From contig BFEA01000018.1 in assembly GCA_003427395.1 (NCBI GenBank), forward strand, positions 1,584,098 through 1,648,097: DNA of 64,000 bases. Reading direction: 5' to 3'. Position 1 is the first letter of the stretch, and each line of letters begins with the position of its first letter. This document shows positions 32,166-43,085 of the stretch, piece by piece. The translations under genes were made by a program, and so were the position numbers. Origin of the DNA: Chara braunii (lineage: Eukaryota; Streptophyta; Charophyceae; Charales; Characeae). The notes under the pieces were generated by a model. That model made no database searches and was not told where the DNA came from. It saw only the letters and a list, made by a program, of their open reading frames with translations.

Positions 32166-33539
32166 GTTTAAAGGAGATCGATTATATTTTGACAGGTGGC
32201 GATTTTGATAGTCCACTCTGAATGGAGGAAAATTTTGCCATATTGCTTAGGGGTAGGTTTAGACATAGTTAACTAGGATGATTTGGGTAAGATCACGATA
32301 TGAAGATTGTTCTCCATGAACTTATAGATTTAGCCTGGGGCATTGACCTGTCATGTGTTACAGACCCTCTTGATCGTTTGATTCAATATCCGGACTAGAT
32401 TCAGCTTGATCCCTTGAGGATCATCATCTGTTATCATTGATAACAGGTCGGTTGCCGATTCGTCGGTCTACGATTCAATTCCAACTCACCCTCCACACTC
32501 AACCTAAAAGGCTTTAGCCCTGGTGATTTCATTGTTACATTGAGGTTTCACCCGGACTTTTATTGAATGGCCATTTAACAAAGGTACTGAGTATTTAATT
32601 AAGGTTGGTTGGACAGGAGGTTGGGGCTTGCATGGCTAAAGCGAGGGGTATGAGTGCAGAGAATGGTTGGGGTTGACTCCGTGTAGTGCGTGGACTGTTG
32701 TTTGACTCTTCGATGTGATTGCAGGTATGTGCTGTGGCTTAGATCCTGGATTTGACTGCCTGCGATCGCATATATACATATGGTTGTGAGGAACCCCACT
32801 GAGACCGTGAGAAGTGATCGTCACAAACTTACCCCTTTGTATATGTATACATGGGTGTACTTGGGATGAATGTCTGCATGGGCTAAAGGGGCCCGTACTA
32901 AAAGCCTACTCAGAGGTTAAGACTGAGAGGCATAGGGAACGCCCTTCCTTTTATTTGTTTTGCTTTTTGGGGGTTTTCTTAGTCGGACGTTGGTCCTGGG
33001 TCCTTGTCCAGGACATCCCAAGCCCGAGGCTCTGCAGGGGAGGGATTCCCCCCTCGCACAGAGCCTATTTCCATTGCCCGTCGAGGCACCCCACCTTGAA
33101 GGCGGACATGTCGCATGGGCTGAACGGCATGTCCTTCAGCCGTTCAATATCGTGTGGGGTCCCCTCACGATATATTCATTCAGCCATTCAATATCGCGAG
33201 GCCGGACCCACGTTTACCACGTATGGTTGACATCGTTGGTTGGTATGAGACTGACCCACAACTGCGCGACTTTATATTAGAATCCCGCGCGAGGTGTTTC
33301 GCCGCCCTGGTGTTTAAAAGTTATGGGATCAAAAGGGGTCAGCACACACGCGCGAACGCTTGGGATTACTATAGGCCGCTGGCATCACCCGAAAGGGGAG
33401 GGTACCCCAAGGCTTTGTTTTCTTTTGGGATAAAGGGAACCTTCGGTCTATTTATGCTTTTTAGATGTTTATGGTTGGACGTTGTAGTCCGTGGCAGCCG
33501 TCAAAGTCAACCCCCCTGACTTTTGTTCAGGTTTGGAAA

Positions 33540-33740
33540 GGGGCTCATCTCCACGGCAGTAAGAAACGACTGCCACCACAAGTATGGACCTGTGTACCAC
33601 CCGCTCTGCACAGAGTGCAGAAGAGGGTGTGTGATATTCAACCGCACATGGCGGTTGTCCAGCGTCGAGAGATTAACCCTCAAGGCGCGTGTCAACCGAC
33701 ACTTGAGTGTCGAATGCGACCCTCGAGATTAACGAGGACC
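33540..33740 (+). repeat. Cluster of consecutive hairpins in E1
   Basis: GGCAGT/ACTGCC (33555-33574), CTGCAC-AGA-GTGCAG (33606-33620), CAACCGC-ACATG-GCGGTTG (33639-33657), GACACT-TG-AGTGTC (33698-33711) and CCTCG/CGAGG (33721-33737). The E3 equivalent near 61480-61560 also forms consecutive hairpins, although most stem sequences differ. Confidence 0.65.
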
Positions 33741-33879
33741 GCATGAATATGGGTACTACATGGTACGCCATCATTGCGACTGCTTGCGTACGTTCGCATT
33801 GCTAGCCGATATGAGTAGGCCCTGCGTCCGTGCGGTTTTATACTAAGTCTATCGCGCGACGCTTATCCGATTTTCGCAT

Positions 33880-34365
33880 TGGAAAGTTATAGGATGGCTA
33901 TCGAGGGGCTAGGAGCGTTGTCACATTGTTTGTGTTGTGTCATTTCGTATGTGTGTGTATGTGTGTTTTATCTTTGTGTTTTGTTGGAATGGTGTGCGCG
34001 TGGTGTGTGGGATGTGTCCTAGTCGACCGACGACGGGCCGCGCTTAGGACTTCAGCCCCCCAAGATGTCGGTTCGTGTGCGGGCCCGATAGAGGCGTATT
34101 ACCACGCGTACCCTCTATGCTACAACGAACGAGAAACGCCCTCGGCTGGTCCACCTCTGCGATTGCAACTGATTAACTTTTGTACTGTAGACTGGTAGCT
34201 CGACGGGGATAAGCCCACCGAAGGGAGGTGGCAACTCCCGTAAGGTGGAGGTAGGTCGTGCCTCGCGTAGGCCCTATCCTCTCGTAGGGGCTCGCGAGAG
34301 GTATGGCTGGCGCACTCAGCCGGAGTGGGTTGCGGAAGCTCCACATGTATATTTACGACGAAGGA
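33880..34365 (+). repeat. Zeta leader module, copy 2 of 3 (3' end of E1)
   Basis: It contains AACGCCCTCGGCTGGTCCAC, GGTAGCTCGACGGGGATAAG and a two-part hairpin CCACC-GAA-GGGAG-loop-CTCCC-GTAA-GGTGG (34215-34248), followed by CCTCTCG/CGAGAGG. Here it is followed not by an ORF but by the start of E2. Confidence 0.7.
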
Positions 34366-37300
34366 TTTAAACCAACTCCTGCGTTGTCAGTGCAAATACA
34401 CTTACAAGGGTATCCACCCTGTTTTTTGCATGTGACAGAAAATAGGCTTAATTTAAAGTTTGAGTGTACCGCACGAGTTGCAGCAGTGTCTGCTGTTTAT
34501 ATTGACTGGGTGGTTGACTAGAGTAGAGAGTGTAGGGGCGCGCAAACTTGAGGCGCTCGTGGTATTATTATTATTATTTTTATTTATTTATTATTATTTT
34601 TTTTTAATGACCGAAGAGTCGGCGTGATCGCCGGTTAAACTTTTATTTATTTACTTCTGATTTAAATTAGGTTTAATTGATATGATAATTTTTGGTATGT
34701 CTGACCGAGACACGCGCGCGGGCGTGGAGATCGGCCTCGACAAACAGTGAGATTTCTGCATGATAAAGGGGTGCTCGACATCGAAGGCTGGTGGGGCGAG
34801 GACCCGGTTTTTAATTAGTTTCCGTGTTTAGGCTTTATTTCTAATTTTTTTTACTTTATTGTTACCTTCTGCCTTTGTTGGTAATCGGTTTTGAGACCGA
34901 CAGGTCAGGTTTAGTTGGTATGCCATTGAGCTGTTGGAAAACAGACCCGAGTTCGGGCTCCCTCGTGTTCGGTACGCTGNCGGAATTTCTTTGTCCCGCC
35001 TGTCTTGAAACAGACATGGACCGAGGAGTTCAANGGGCTTGCGAACTGGTGGGTAGACCGAAGGGGCCTGTAAGATAATGGATCGTGCCCGGGCATAGTG
35101 GCTTGAAAGCTGTCCGAGGCGCTGTTGAGGGACCGCGGCGGTGNCGNGGCAAGCTGCGGGTCNCGGGGAACCCCTCCTCCACTTTGGTTTTCAAAGTTCT
35201 CAATTGAGTATTTGTTACTACCGCGGGGATCTGCATTAAGGGTTGTTTTGTCCTAAACCCTGCCTATGAGCCCGTAGTAGGCCCGCGGCCCCGCCTCCGG
35301 GATGTTTTGTGTATGGGTCATCGGTTGTGGGCCTGAAAAGTGGCCAGCGTTTGCTTGAGCCGAGTGAACAAGGAGGTGGGCCCCCTGTAGAGGTGCGCAC
35401 TAATAGTTGTCGGACGGCTCGCTCGACGGGCTTGGGCATAGGGGCGAAAGACTAATCGGACTGTCCGGTGGCCGATTCCATCTGAAGTTTTCCTTAGGAT
35501 AGCTGCAGTTGTTGAACAACTTATGTGTCGTTACAGGGTCCGCTACTGTAGACAGCAGTGTTAGCTGTAGACGCGGTAAGAACAAGAGAGGGTTAAACGA
35601 ACCCCATTGTAGTAGCCTCACATGAAGTTGCACCTCGGTCATAAAGCCGGCCGGACTCATCTGGCAGTGCGGGGCGCTATCGATCGTTGCCTACGTGAAA
35701 GGAGGGGGTTGAGTTAGTAGTACGAGGAAGTAGAGAGCCGCCGCAGCAGAGTAGCAAGAGAGGGGCCGAACCTGGCCGCCGGGCTGTACTGGGTACGATC
35801 GAAGTAGATGTGGCCAGGGACTGTCGGGCAGCAAAGATGGCCCGTCGAGGCTACGGGAACGCTGCGCTAGCTGCGAAGGGCAAAACCGGGCAGCGCTGCG
35901 CGACAGCGGGCAGAAGTGGGATAGCAAGGCTGCGGGTGTCTAGCGCTGAGCCGGTGAAGAGTGGAGGAGCGGAGTTTGCAGCAAACGGAGGGAGGAGTAA
36001 AAGTGGGAATGAATTCGGGTGTGTTTCCGCGCCAGATTCATTCGAAGGAAGGAGCTATGGAGCGAACGGGCAGGGCGCAGTCTGGGAAACGTAGCTCTCT
36101 CGATCCTCAGCGGAATCGAGAGGGGTAAGATGCTACCCCGGGGTTTTGACCCCGGGCGAATCCGTTCGTGAAGTCACTTTCAGAGGGGAGTGTGTAGCAT
36201 CAGCGTTAGAAGGAAAAGTCGTGGGTGGAGGGATGGCGAGGAGGCAAGCACGGTGTGGCAAGAACAGGTGTATCTTGCCCGATTACTGATGAAAACGGGT
36301 GAACTTAGACTCTATTCCGAAGTTCTTGAACCTCGCGAATCTGTCTGTGGAGTCGGTTTTCGCGTTGGAGTCTCGGTCTCGACACTACGCGAGTTATGGG
36401 CTGCGCCTGAAGAAGGAGATGGAGGGAGTGTGAAAGTGAGGGATTGATAAAGTCTGGTGAAAAGAGAAATGGGGAAAAGATGCTAATCCTGGGGTTTGGG
36501 GGCTGGCGAACTAGATTGGGAGGTTAGTTTTAGGAAGAGAGTTAGCGCAGAGGAGCGGAGTATTAAAAGAGAAGGTGAGGTCGACGGGAAAGTGAACAGG
36601 GATAGGCGTCTGCGCCAGGTGCATCCGCAGTCGAAGGGGAGAAGACGACGAATCTCACCCGTTTCTCAACGAAAACAGGTGGGAGAAAGTGCTACTCTGA
36701 CATTTTTTTGTAGGGCGAACGCGTTGGTGTTGCTAAATTTGAAGGATAGTCAGTAGGATAAGAGTTAGAGGAAAGATAGACTGCGAGGAGTAAGGAGGAA
36801 AGAAGGCAGATGAATCTGGACTGGAAAGTGCGTGGAGTCATGGAGATGGTCGGAGTGGTGAAGGAAGGAAAACTCGATATCTGCCCCGATACCCAACAGA
36901 ATCGGGCAGATCAAGATTCGTTCTGGAGGTTTCAAGTGCTTGCGATTCTGAATCTACAGCTAGATTAGAAGGAGAGTTAGTGAAATAGAAGCGAAAGTAA
37001 GGTGCATGGAAGGTGTCAGGGGGAGAAACGGGCAATCGTGCTCAATCGCTGCTAAGACTCGAACGAGGAAAGGAGTTAAAGCCGTGACTTTGAATCAGGC
37101 GAGCGCAGTAACCATTAAAGCTGCGGAGAAACGATGTCACAACGATGAATTTATCTCTCCGCGCTCTAGCAAAAGATTCATTCCCATCCGGCCCGACTCA
37201 GCAAGACAGTCAGGGTCCGTTGGGCGACAAAACCCAGGTCGTGACTGACCTCGAGCTCTAGTAGTGCTTCCGGCCGCTGCGTCGGTGCTGACCTCCTCCT

Positions 37301-39099
37301 CAACAGTAAGATGTTTGGTTAAAGACCAGTAGAGGACGGGGGCTGCGTCAACAAAGGCAAAAGGATTACGTGGAGCAGATCGGGCCGGTCGAAGGAGTAT
37401 AGCGGGCAGTTAATGTATTATTCCGCTTTATAACAGAGGGTTCATTCTTGTTTGCTTTTCCCTCAGGTACTGTGTGTGCATAAGAGCGAGGCAGGCGTGC
37501 GGGGGCTGGGACACAGGAGGAATAAGCGAATAAGAGGGAGAGAAGTTACTTACCTGGGCAGAGAGGGAAATGGGACCAGGAGGCTGCCACCCACAGAGCC
37601 AAACACGTCAAAGACAGGGACTGCTCGGTTCGGGATGACCATGTTGACTGTCGGTGACGGCGGACGTTAGGCGAAGTGACTCTTGGCTCAATGGGTAGTG
37701 GAAACCAGTAGTCTGCGGAGCTAAGTAGGTCATGTGCTACTTCGCACAGTGTTGGATGTGTGGGCGTCCGCGCCCCACCATTGCCCTGCTGCCTGAGGTT
37801 CGCTTGCCTTGCATGTAGTTCTTTGCGGGTTGATGTGTTCGCTGTGCGGTATGGCCGTGTTGAAAGTGTTGTCCTATGTTTTGCTATTTTATTGTCGGGC
37901 TGTTCCTCCGCCGGCCGTGCCCTCCCGGTACATACTGTAGGTTACCGTGCTGCTGATGCAGCTAGTTGCTATCGTGTCGGGGCACAGTCTGTGTGCTTAT
38001 ATTGAACCTCGACTGGTGTGGCTGTTGTAGGCTTAGGCAGCTGCTGTGTTTTAAGGCTGCTGTATGCTACTGCCTGCCACAGCCCGCCGTTGCCAACTAT
38101 TATGACAACTGTAGACTGTGCAAAAGTTGTTGCTGGCCATTGTTGGCTATGGCAGGCCATGAAAGTTTGATACATACTACAGCGTACTACAGCCGGCCAC
38201 TGCGTATTACTCCACATTACTGCGACATTGTTGTATACTACGGGCCTACTGCAGGCGTCTGTGCGTCATCGTTGAGAGGGTGGTGAACCGCTGTTGGTTG
38301 AGCACTATTATTGACGTTATGCATCACTACTGCACNTGACCGAGGCTANTGATGTGCACCGTTNACTGAGGCACGACAATACGTAGGTTGGAATACTGTA
38401 ATTTGTTGAGATACAGTTCGGCCAGCGCGCTATTGGGTCTATTGTGGGGGCGCCGCAAACAGGAGGTGTAGTTGGACTGTGAGGGGAGTTAAATGCTGNG
38501 AAGTGGGGGNTCGTCAGGAGGGTGAGTTCGACNGTTTGACTTCAGGTTGACCAAGCGATTGTTACATTGGTCGCCATTGCGGGGCCCTTAGGCGTTGGAA
38601 GATAACAAGGCCCTCTCCCGCGAGTCTGAGTGCAACTCCCTTGGATTTGAGAGTCTTAACGTTTCTACTTCTGCCTTTCTTACTCTAAGTCTAGTCTGTT
38701 GGTTCTGAGAGGAAGGCGGCAGGCGGGATTGCAACCCGTAGGACCGCAACAAGACTCTGTGGGGAGTCATCCCACCGATTGCGGGAGCTCTGCCGGAACT
38801 CAGGAGGAGTTATGGAGGCAGGGAACTGACAGGTAACCATTGCTTTCCCTCTATAAACACAGTTATAATCCCTATCTGTATTTCCCATTACATCTCTGAC
38901 TGAGTATATGGTGTGCAACCTTACTTTGACTTTTGTTTGACTTTCAGGACGCTGAATCAGACTAAGTAAAGGAATGTCTGCTCAATCTCAGGTTCAACTT
39001 TATTTTGTTGTATGAAATCGGATTGCTGAAAGGAATTGCATCTGGGGAAGGCAGGATGGAGGACTGTTTTGATTGAGGGTTTGACTGGGTCATTAAGGC

Positions 39100-40080
39100 T
39101 AGGAAGTCCCCACAAGTTTGGGGAGACTCAGTGCTTTGTTTATTTTGGTTCGTATGGAGCGTCAGACCCTTCTATAAGTTTAGGGGGTCTGATTGCTCAT
39201 GAAGGGTCAGGCTGTTCTATAAGCTTAGGTGGTCTGACTGCTCGGACTTGTGAGGGCTGCTTGTGTTTGACTTTTTCAGAGACCAAGCTCGTTCTGTAAG
39301 TTCAGGTGCCTTGGTCACCTTGGTTATTTTGGGTTTTTCCCTGTTTATTTGGTTCTGAACGAGGAGGTCTAAGTCGTTCTATAAGTTTAGGTGGCTTAGC
39401 CTCTTCCTGTTTTTTTTTTGATAAAACGAACCTGACAGAGGGCAGATCGTTCTATAAGTTCAAGTGATCTAGCCCAATGTCACGCACATATTGGATCAGA
39501 GAGGAACGAATTAGGCAGAGAGCCAGACTGTTCGCTAAGTTCAGGTGGTCCGACTGAAAGCCTCGCACATGTTGGAACCCAAAGGTTATAACTTGGCTAT
39601 ATTTTGTTATTAGTCAATTTAAGAACAGGCTAGTCAGACCGTTTTATAAGTTTAGGTGGTCTGACTATAGCCTATCACAACTTGAAGAAAGTATAATTAA
39701 AAATATAACTGGTGGTAAGTTGGGGCAGACTGAACTTAAGTCAGTTCAACCCTATGTAGACTTAGAAGGCTAAGTGCAGACAATTATATATACCTTGGAT
39801 ATCTTAAACAGTTCAGGGCGACTAGATGGGTCTAGTCATATGCCCAAAGAAGAGAGAAGTAGTTGTGCCCTCTGTTAATGTATACTCTTTGACAAGTTAG
39901 GCTCATAAATGTAGGAATACTACTGGGAAGTTGGTGGGCTTATCATGAGCTAGGTTGGGGCGGTTGGTGGTCTTGGGATCCCGTAGAAAATGCATCTTTG
40001 ATGCCTTGGGTATAAACTACAACTTGTATTCATTCAGTCATTTCATTTCGGTTGAATCCATAAGTTTGGGTGGTCCGACC
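39100..40080 (+). repeat. Stem-loop array I of E2
   Basis: The same modules as in E1, with compensated stem changes. CTAAG/CTTAG (39369-39399) stands where E1 has CTGAG/CTCAG. GTCAGACC/GGTCTGAC (39633-39665) stands where E1 has TCAGACTA/TAGTCTGA. ACCAAG/CTTGGT (39282-39315) stands where E1 has a weaker GGCA/TGCC stem. The loop core is unchanged. Confidence 0.8.
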
Positions 40081-40364
40081 TTATGCCTTATGTAAGTTGG
40101 GTACAAGGGATTAAATCATTGAAAGGTCATGAACTATTGTTTGTTCAGGTATACTTTGGGATGGTGAGAGTACTTACCTTTGTGATCTGGCCTGCACGCG
40201 GCTGAGTGAGATCACTACTTATATGAGTTTCAGTTTGATAGGTAGTTGTTTTAGCTGCCCGCCGTGTGCTAGAGCCATAGGAGTTAGTTTCAATCCCTGC
40301 ATTTTCTGTGATAGTTTTTTTTACTTAGGTCAATTCTTGAATTTTTTGGGATCATTTTTTTGTA

Positions 40365-40920
40365 CTTGGCCTTGTATAAATCTTGACAAGCTACTTTCTC
40401 TATGGCAAACGCTGCCAAAATTTCTACAAATCCAAGGAGTTAGTCAATTTTTGACTTGTTAAAGTTCAACTTGTCTTTTCCTTATATCTGACCTAGTAAA
40501 AATCTGGAAAGTCTCCTTTTCTAAAGGGAGTGCTGCCCAAATTTTTGCTAATTCAGGGAGTTAGACAAAATTTGGATTTTGAGAAGTCAAAGTTACTTTC
40601 AAATTCCAGACATAGCCTCGTATGAATTTTGGAAAAACACTTTTCTAAAAGGTGTGCTGCCGAAATTTCTGCAAAACTAGGGAGTTGGTCAAATCTTGTC
40701 TAAGTTGAACTCAAGTTTTCTTTTGAGTTCATATCTGACTTAGTGTAAATCTGGGAAGTCTCTCTCTCTAAAGGGAGTGCGGCCCAAATTTTTACTAATT
40801 AAGGGAGTTAGACAAAATTTGACTTTCCAGAGTTAAAGATTATTTCTGCTTTCATATTCAGACTTATATAAATTCTGAAAAGACACTTTTTCTACGGGAA
40901 GCGCTGCCGAAATTTTCTTA
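40365..40920 (+). repeat. Stem-loop array II of E2
   Basis: Five modules corresponding to 31600-32165 of E1, in the same order and with similar spacing, ending in GCTGCCGAAATTTTCTTA directly before the hAT-like insertion. Confidence 0.6.
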
Positions 40921-40928
40921 GTTTAGAG

Positions 40929-41366
40929 CTGTGTAGTATCGTGCTCGGGTTCGGTGACCGAACCCGAACGTTCGGGACCGAACGCGAACGAGCGCCAAAA
41001 CTTTCCGAACACGAACGTAAAAATATTTAAAAAAAAAAAAAAAAAAAANNNNNNNNNNNNNNNNNNNNNNNNNNNNNNNNNNNNNNNNNNNNNNNNNNNN
41101 NNNNNNNNNNNNNNNNNNNNNNNNNNNNNNNNNNNNNNNNNNNNNNNNNNNNNNNNNNNNNNNNNNNNNNNNNNNNNNNNNNNNNNNNNNNNNNNNNNNN
41201 NNNNNNNNNNNNNNNNNNNNNNNNNNNNNNNNNNNNNNNNNNNNNNNNNNNNNNNNNNNNNNNNNNNNNNNNNNNNNNNNGAACACGTTCGGGTGGCGTT
41301 CGGCCGAACACCCGAACATGTTCGGACGTTCGGAAAAGCTCCGAACATGTTCGGTGTGCTACACAG
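40929..41366. mobile_element. Non-autonomous hAT-like element with 8-bp target duplication
   Basis: The ends are CTGTGTAG and CTACACAG (perfect 8-bp terminal inverted repeats), flanked by GTTTAGAG at 40921-40928 and 41367-41374. An 8-bp target duplication is typical of the hAT superfamily. E3 carries the uninterrupted site (TTAGTTTAGAGGAGATA on the minus strand near 62570), which confirms the insertion. The interior has many GTTCGG/CCGAAC motifs, an A tract and a 232-position N gap (41049-41280). No transposase is visible. Confidence 0.85.
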
Positions 41367-41664
41367 GTTTAGAGGAGATAAATTGTATTTTGACAAGAGA
41401 CGATTCTGACGATCGTAGGAAGATCGTAGCCCGAACCTCTAAGAATCGGCCAAGGTCAGGCGGCCCGCCTCTCTTTACCCCCTCCTTCCAGATAAGCCGA
41501 CGGGCTCTAACCCACACGTATGCCCCTTCCCGGAAAACCTCTCCCTTCTCCACGCTCATCCAATAAGGAGTCACCCTGGGGTCTCCCGGAACTAAAACCC
41601 TCTCGGCGTCACTGACCTCTATCGATTCCACCACCCCGTTTTCACTGAGCATGAACTTCACCAT
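41359..41664 (-). pseudogene. ORF J of array 2, unknown domain, truncated by a rearrangement
   Basis: ATG at 41664-41662, two codons after an in-frame TAG, and overlapping the end of ORF I by 23 bases. About 80 residues read as real protein and include GAYVWVRARRLIW and FLEVRATIFL, which align with ORF I (GEFVWVESKEVEG, LEVTAVIFIAPEA). From about 41413 the frame continues into E2 sequence and then the hAT end, so the last residues are not native. The domain is cut in mid-motif. Function unknown. Confidence 0.6.
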
Positions 41665-42328
41665 CTGCTATCATCCTTCTAAAGACCCACCTGCGATATT
41701 TTTCGGGAGAGAGAGTGAAGGGTTCTTCTAGAGACCTTAGTCTCCGAAAAATACCCCAGAGTTTTCTGCGCGGCGGAATACCCTGATTGATGCAATGCGT
41801 ATACAATATCCACAGGGCCCTGAAGGTAAGCCCCAAACTCCTGCCCCTCTCTAGAAGACACACTATCTTTCCCTCGATTGCTCTAGGGAACAGGTAAGAC
41901 GACACCCTCACAGTTAACGGGTAACTTGACCTCGGAAGCTCTCTTTCCCTTGCGAACCTCTCCCTTTTCATGGACACGAATGCAAATCGCTCTCTAACCC
42001 TACTTATCCACTCCCCTCTCACGTCTCTCGCCTCTCGCAACAATTTTTCCAGCCCACCCCCTTGTCCCAGAATTAGGGGTACTACAAGCTTCGTCAAAGC
42101 CTCCGGTGCAATGAAAATAACCGCGGTTACCTCAAGACTCCGCCCAAGACCTTGGCCTTCTACTTCTTTGGATTCTACCCACACGAATTCCCCACTAACC
42201 GTGGACCTCCCCCCTTCTATCCTTTCCCAATCAGGGACTTCCCCGTTGCTAGGGAATAGCCTAAGGGCCTCATGGTCCTCTAAAGAGGACTCTAAGAAGC
42301 ATCCCTGCTCTCTATCATGGAACACCAT
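41642..42328 (-). CDS. ORF I of array 2, unknown domain protein, 228 aa
   Basis: ATG at 42328-42326, directly preceded in frame by TGA. Its start lies 5 bases beyond the end of ORF H. The N-terminal part has GEFVWVESKEVEG, then LEVTAVIFIAPEALTKLV; the middle has ELPRSSYPLTVRVSSYLFPR; the C-terminal part ends FRRMIADGEVHAQ. The order F/Y-V/I-W/R-V, about 15-20 residues, then IFL/IAPEAL, then PRxxxP, then R-rich segments and an alpha-helical end is shared with ORFs A, D and H. I do not recognise the family. No membrane segment or catalytic motif is seen. Confidence 0.6.
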   Translation of the reverse strand: MVFHDREQGCFLESSLEDHEALRLFPSNGEVPDWERIEGGRSTVSGEFVWVESKEVEGQGLGRSLEVTAVIFIAPEALTKLVVPLILGQGGGLEKLLREARDVRGEWISRVRERFAFVSMKRERFARERELPRSSYPLTVRVSSYLFPRAIEGKIVCLLERGRSLGLTFRALWILYTHCINQGIPPRRKLWGIFRRLRSLEEPFTLSPEKYRRWVFRRMIADGEVHAQ

Positions 42329-42332
42329 TCAT

Positions 42333-43085
42333 TTAGAACATTCTCTGCAGTACCCCGAAGACCCTTTGGTATCCGTAGTCCCTTCCCCCCTTGCGGTCCC
42401 GGGTAGACTCCCTAAAGATCCCCGCACGAATCCTCCATGCCTTGATCCCGTATGGTGCCGGGTTATCCACGCAATAGGTGTAGTACCAATGGAGCGACCT
42501 AACAGGGAGCTGCCACCCCCTTTCTCGCACTATGGACCGCACAACCCTCTCGTATCGCTCCTCCTTCCCGGTCACCCTTCGAAAAACGAACGACGGGAAT
42601 ATGGCTCTGATGCACCCTGTGGCGCGGGGGTACTCTTCGTCTCGCGCGCAGATCACCCTTACCTCAACGGGTGGGTAGTGTCTAAGGGGTTCCGCCTCAA
42701 AGATCTGCCTCAAAATCGGACCCGCTTGTGCCTCCCAATGATCCGCACGGTACCAACCCAGGACCAAGTGAGTGACGTAATCGACCCAGGCCTCCTTACT
42801 TAAGTAGACAGTTCCTTCCGCATGGATCACTGGTCGCCTGGGTCTCTTCCCGCTTAGGGGCCTGTTCTGGGACCACCTGTCCCCCTCCCAAGTTCCTACC
42901 GCGAAACGAGCCCAAAGAAAAACCCCTCGTTCTAATTTTAACCCTCTCTCGCGACCGGCTAGATACCTCTCCGTGCGATGGTCTAAGGGGACGATGAAGC
43001 ACTCCCTGTCTTTGCTTAAATCCGCCTTCTCTATCCGAACCCCTTCTTCCTCAGTACCCTCTATGATCCTAACTATCCCCTTGGA
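42333..43085 (-). CDS. ORF H of array 2, unknown domain protein, no ATG start
   Basis: The frame is open from the base after a TAG at 43086-43088 to TAA at 42333-42335, about 250 codons. It has no ATG near its start; a GTG lies at 42830. It overlaps ORF G2 by 17 bases at CCAAGGGGATAG, so a one-base slip or indel in GGGG would join G2 and H. It contains GVFLWARFAVGTWEG and EGTVYLSKEAWVDYV, which match the pattern in ORF A (AFIRFAVSREG, ETRIFLSKEGLVEIA). Function unknown. Confidence 0.55.
   Translation of the reverse strand, partial: SKGIVRIIEGTEEEGVRIEKADLSKDRECFIVPLDHRTERYLAGRERGLKLERGVFLWARFAVGTWEGDRWSQNRPLSGKRPRRPVIHAEGTVYLSKEAWVDYVTHLVLGWYRADHWEAQAGPILRQIFEAEPLRHYPPVEVRVICARDEEYPRATGCIRAIFPSFVFRRVTGKEERYERVVRSIVRERGWQLPVRSLHWYYTYCVDNPAPYGIKAWRIRAGIFRESTRDRKGGRDYGYQRVFGVLQRMF

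Larger units (their letters stand above)
25770..34365 (+). repeat. Large non-coding element E1 (about 8.6 kb), direct copy 1
   Basis: Landmarks recur in the same order about 8.60-8.76 kb downstream in E2: the CTTACAA motif (25798/34401), GGCGGGATTGCAACCCGTAG (30001/38722), and GTACAAGGGATTAAATCAT (about 31341/40100). The 3' third matches E3 on the minus strand (62525 down to 60740). Subregions: a region of hairpins and GC-rich low-complexity sequence (26-29.8 kb), the conserved GCCATTGCGGGGCCC block at 29.86 kb, two stem-loop arrays (30.4-32.2 kb), a linker, and the zeta module (33.9-34.36 kb). There is no credible ORF. It may be a large non-autonomous retroelement or a macrosatellite-like tandem unit; the exact ends are not defined. 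Confidence 0.7.
34370..41413 (+). repeat. Large non-coding element E2, direct copy 2, truncated at its 3' end
   Basis: It follows E1 head to tail. Both stem-loop arrays are present (39100-40080 and 40365-40920). It is interrupted by the hAT-like element at 40929-41366 and ends abruptly at about 41413 in the middle of a segment that continues for another 2 kb in E1. The middle part (35-38 kb) is much diverged from E1 and holds several single Ns. There is no credible ORF. Confidence 0.65.

Noticed and set aside
25770-41413. E1/E2 as ordinary LTR-retrotransposon with coding interior
   Set aside because: No gag, pol or primer binding site could be found in the unit, and the best copies are head to tail with no identified LTR pair. 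Left as non-coding element of unknown class.
42333-42803. Plus-strand ORF of 277 codons over 41970-42803
   Set aside because: Antisense shadow of ORFs H and I; its protein is rich in Pro/Ser/Arg without motif.
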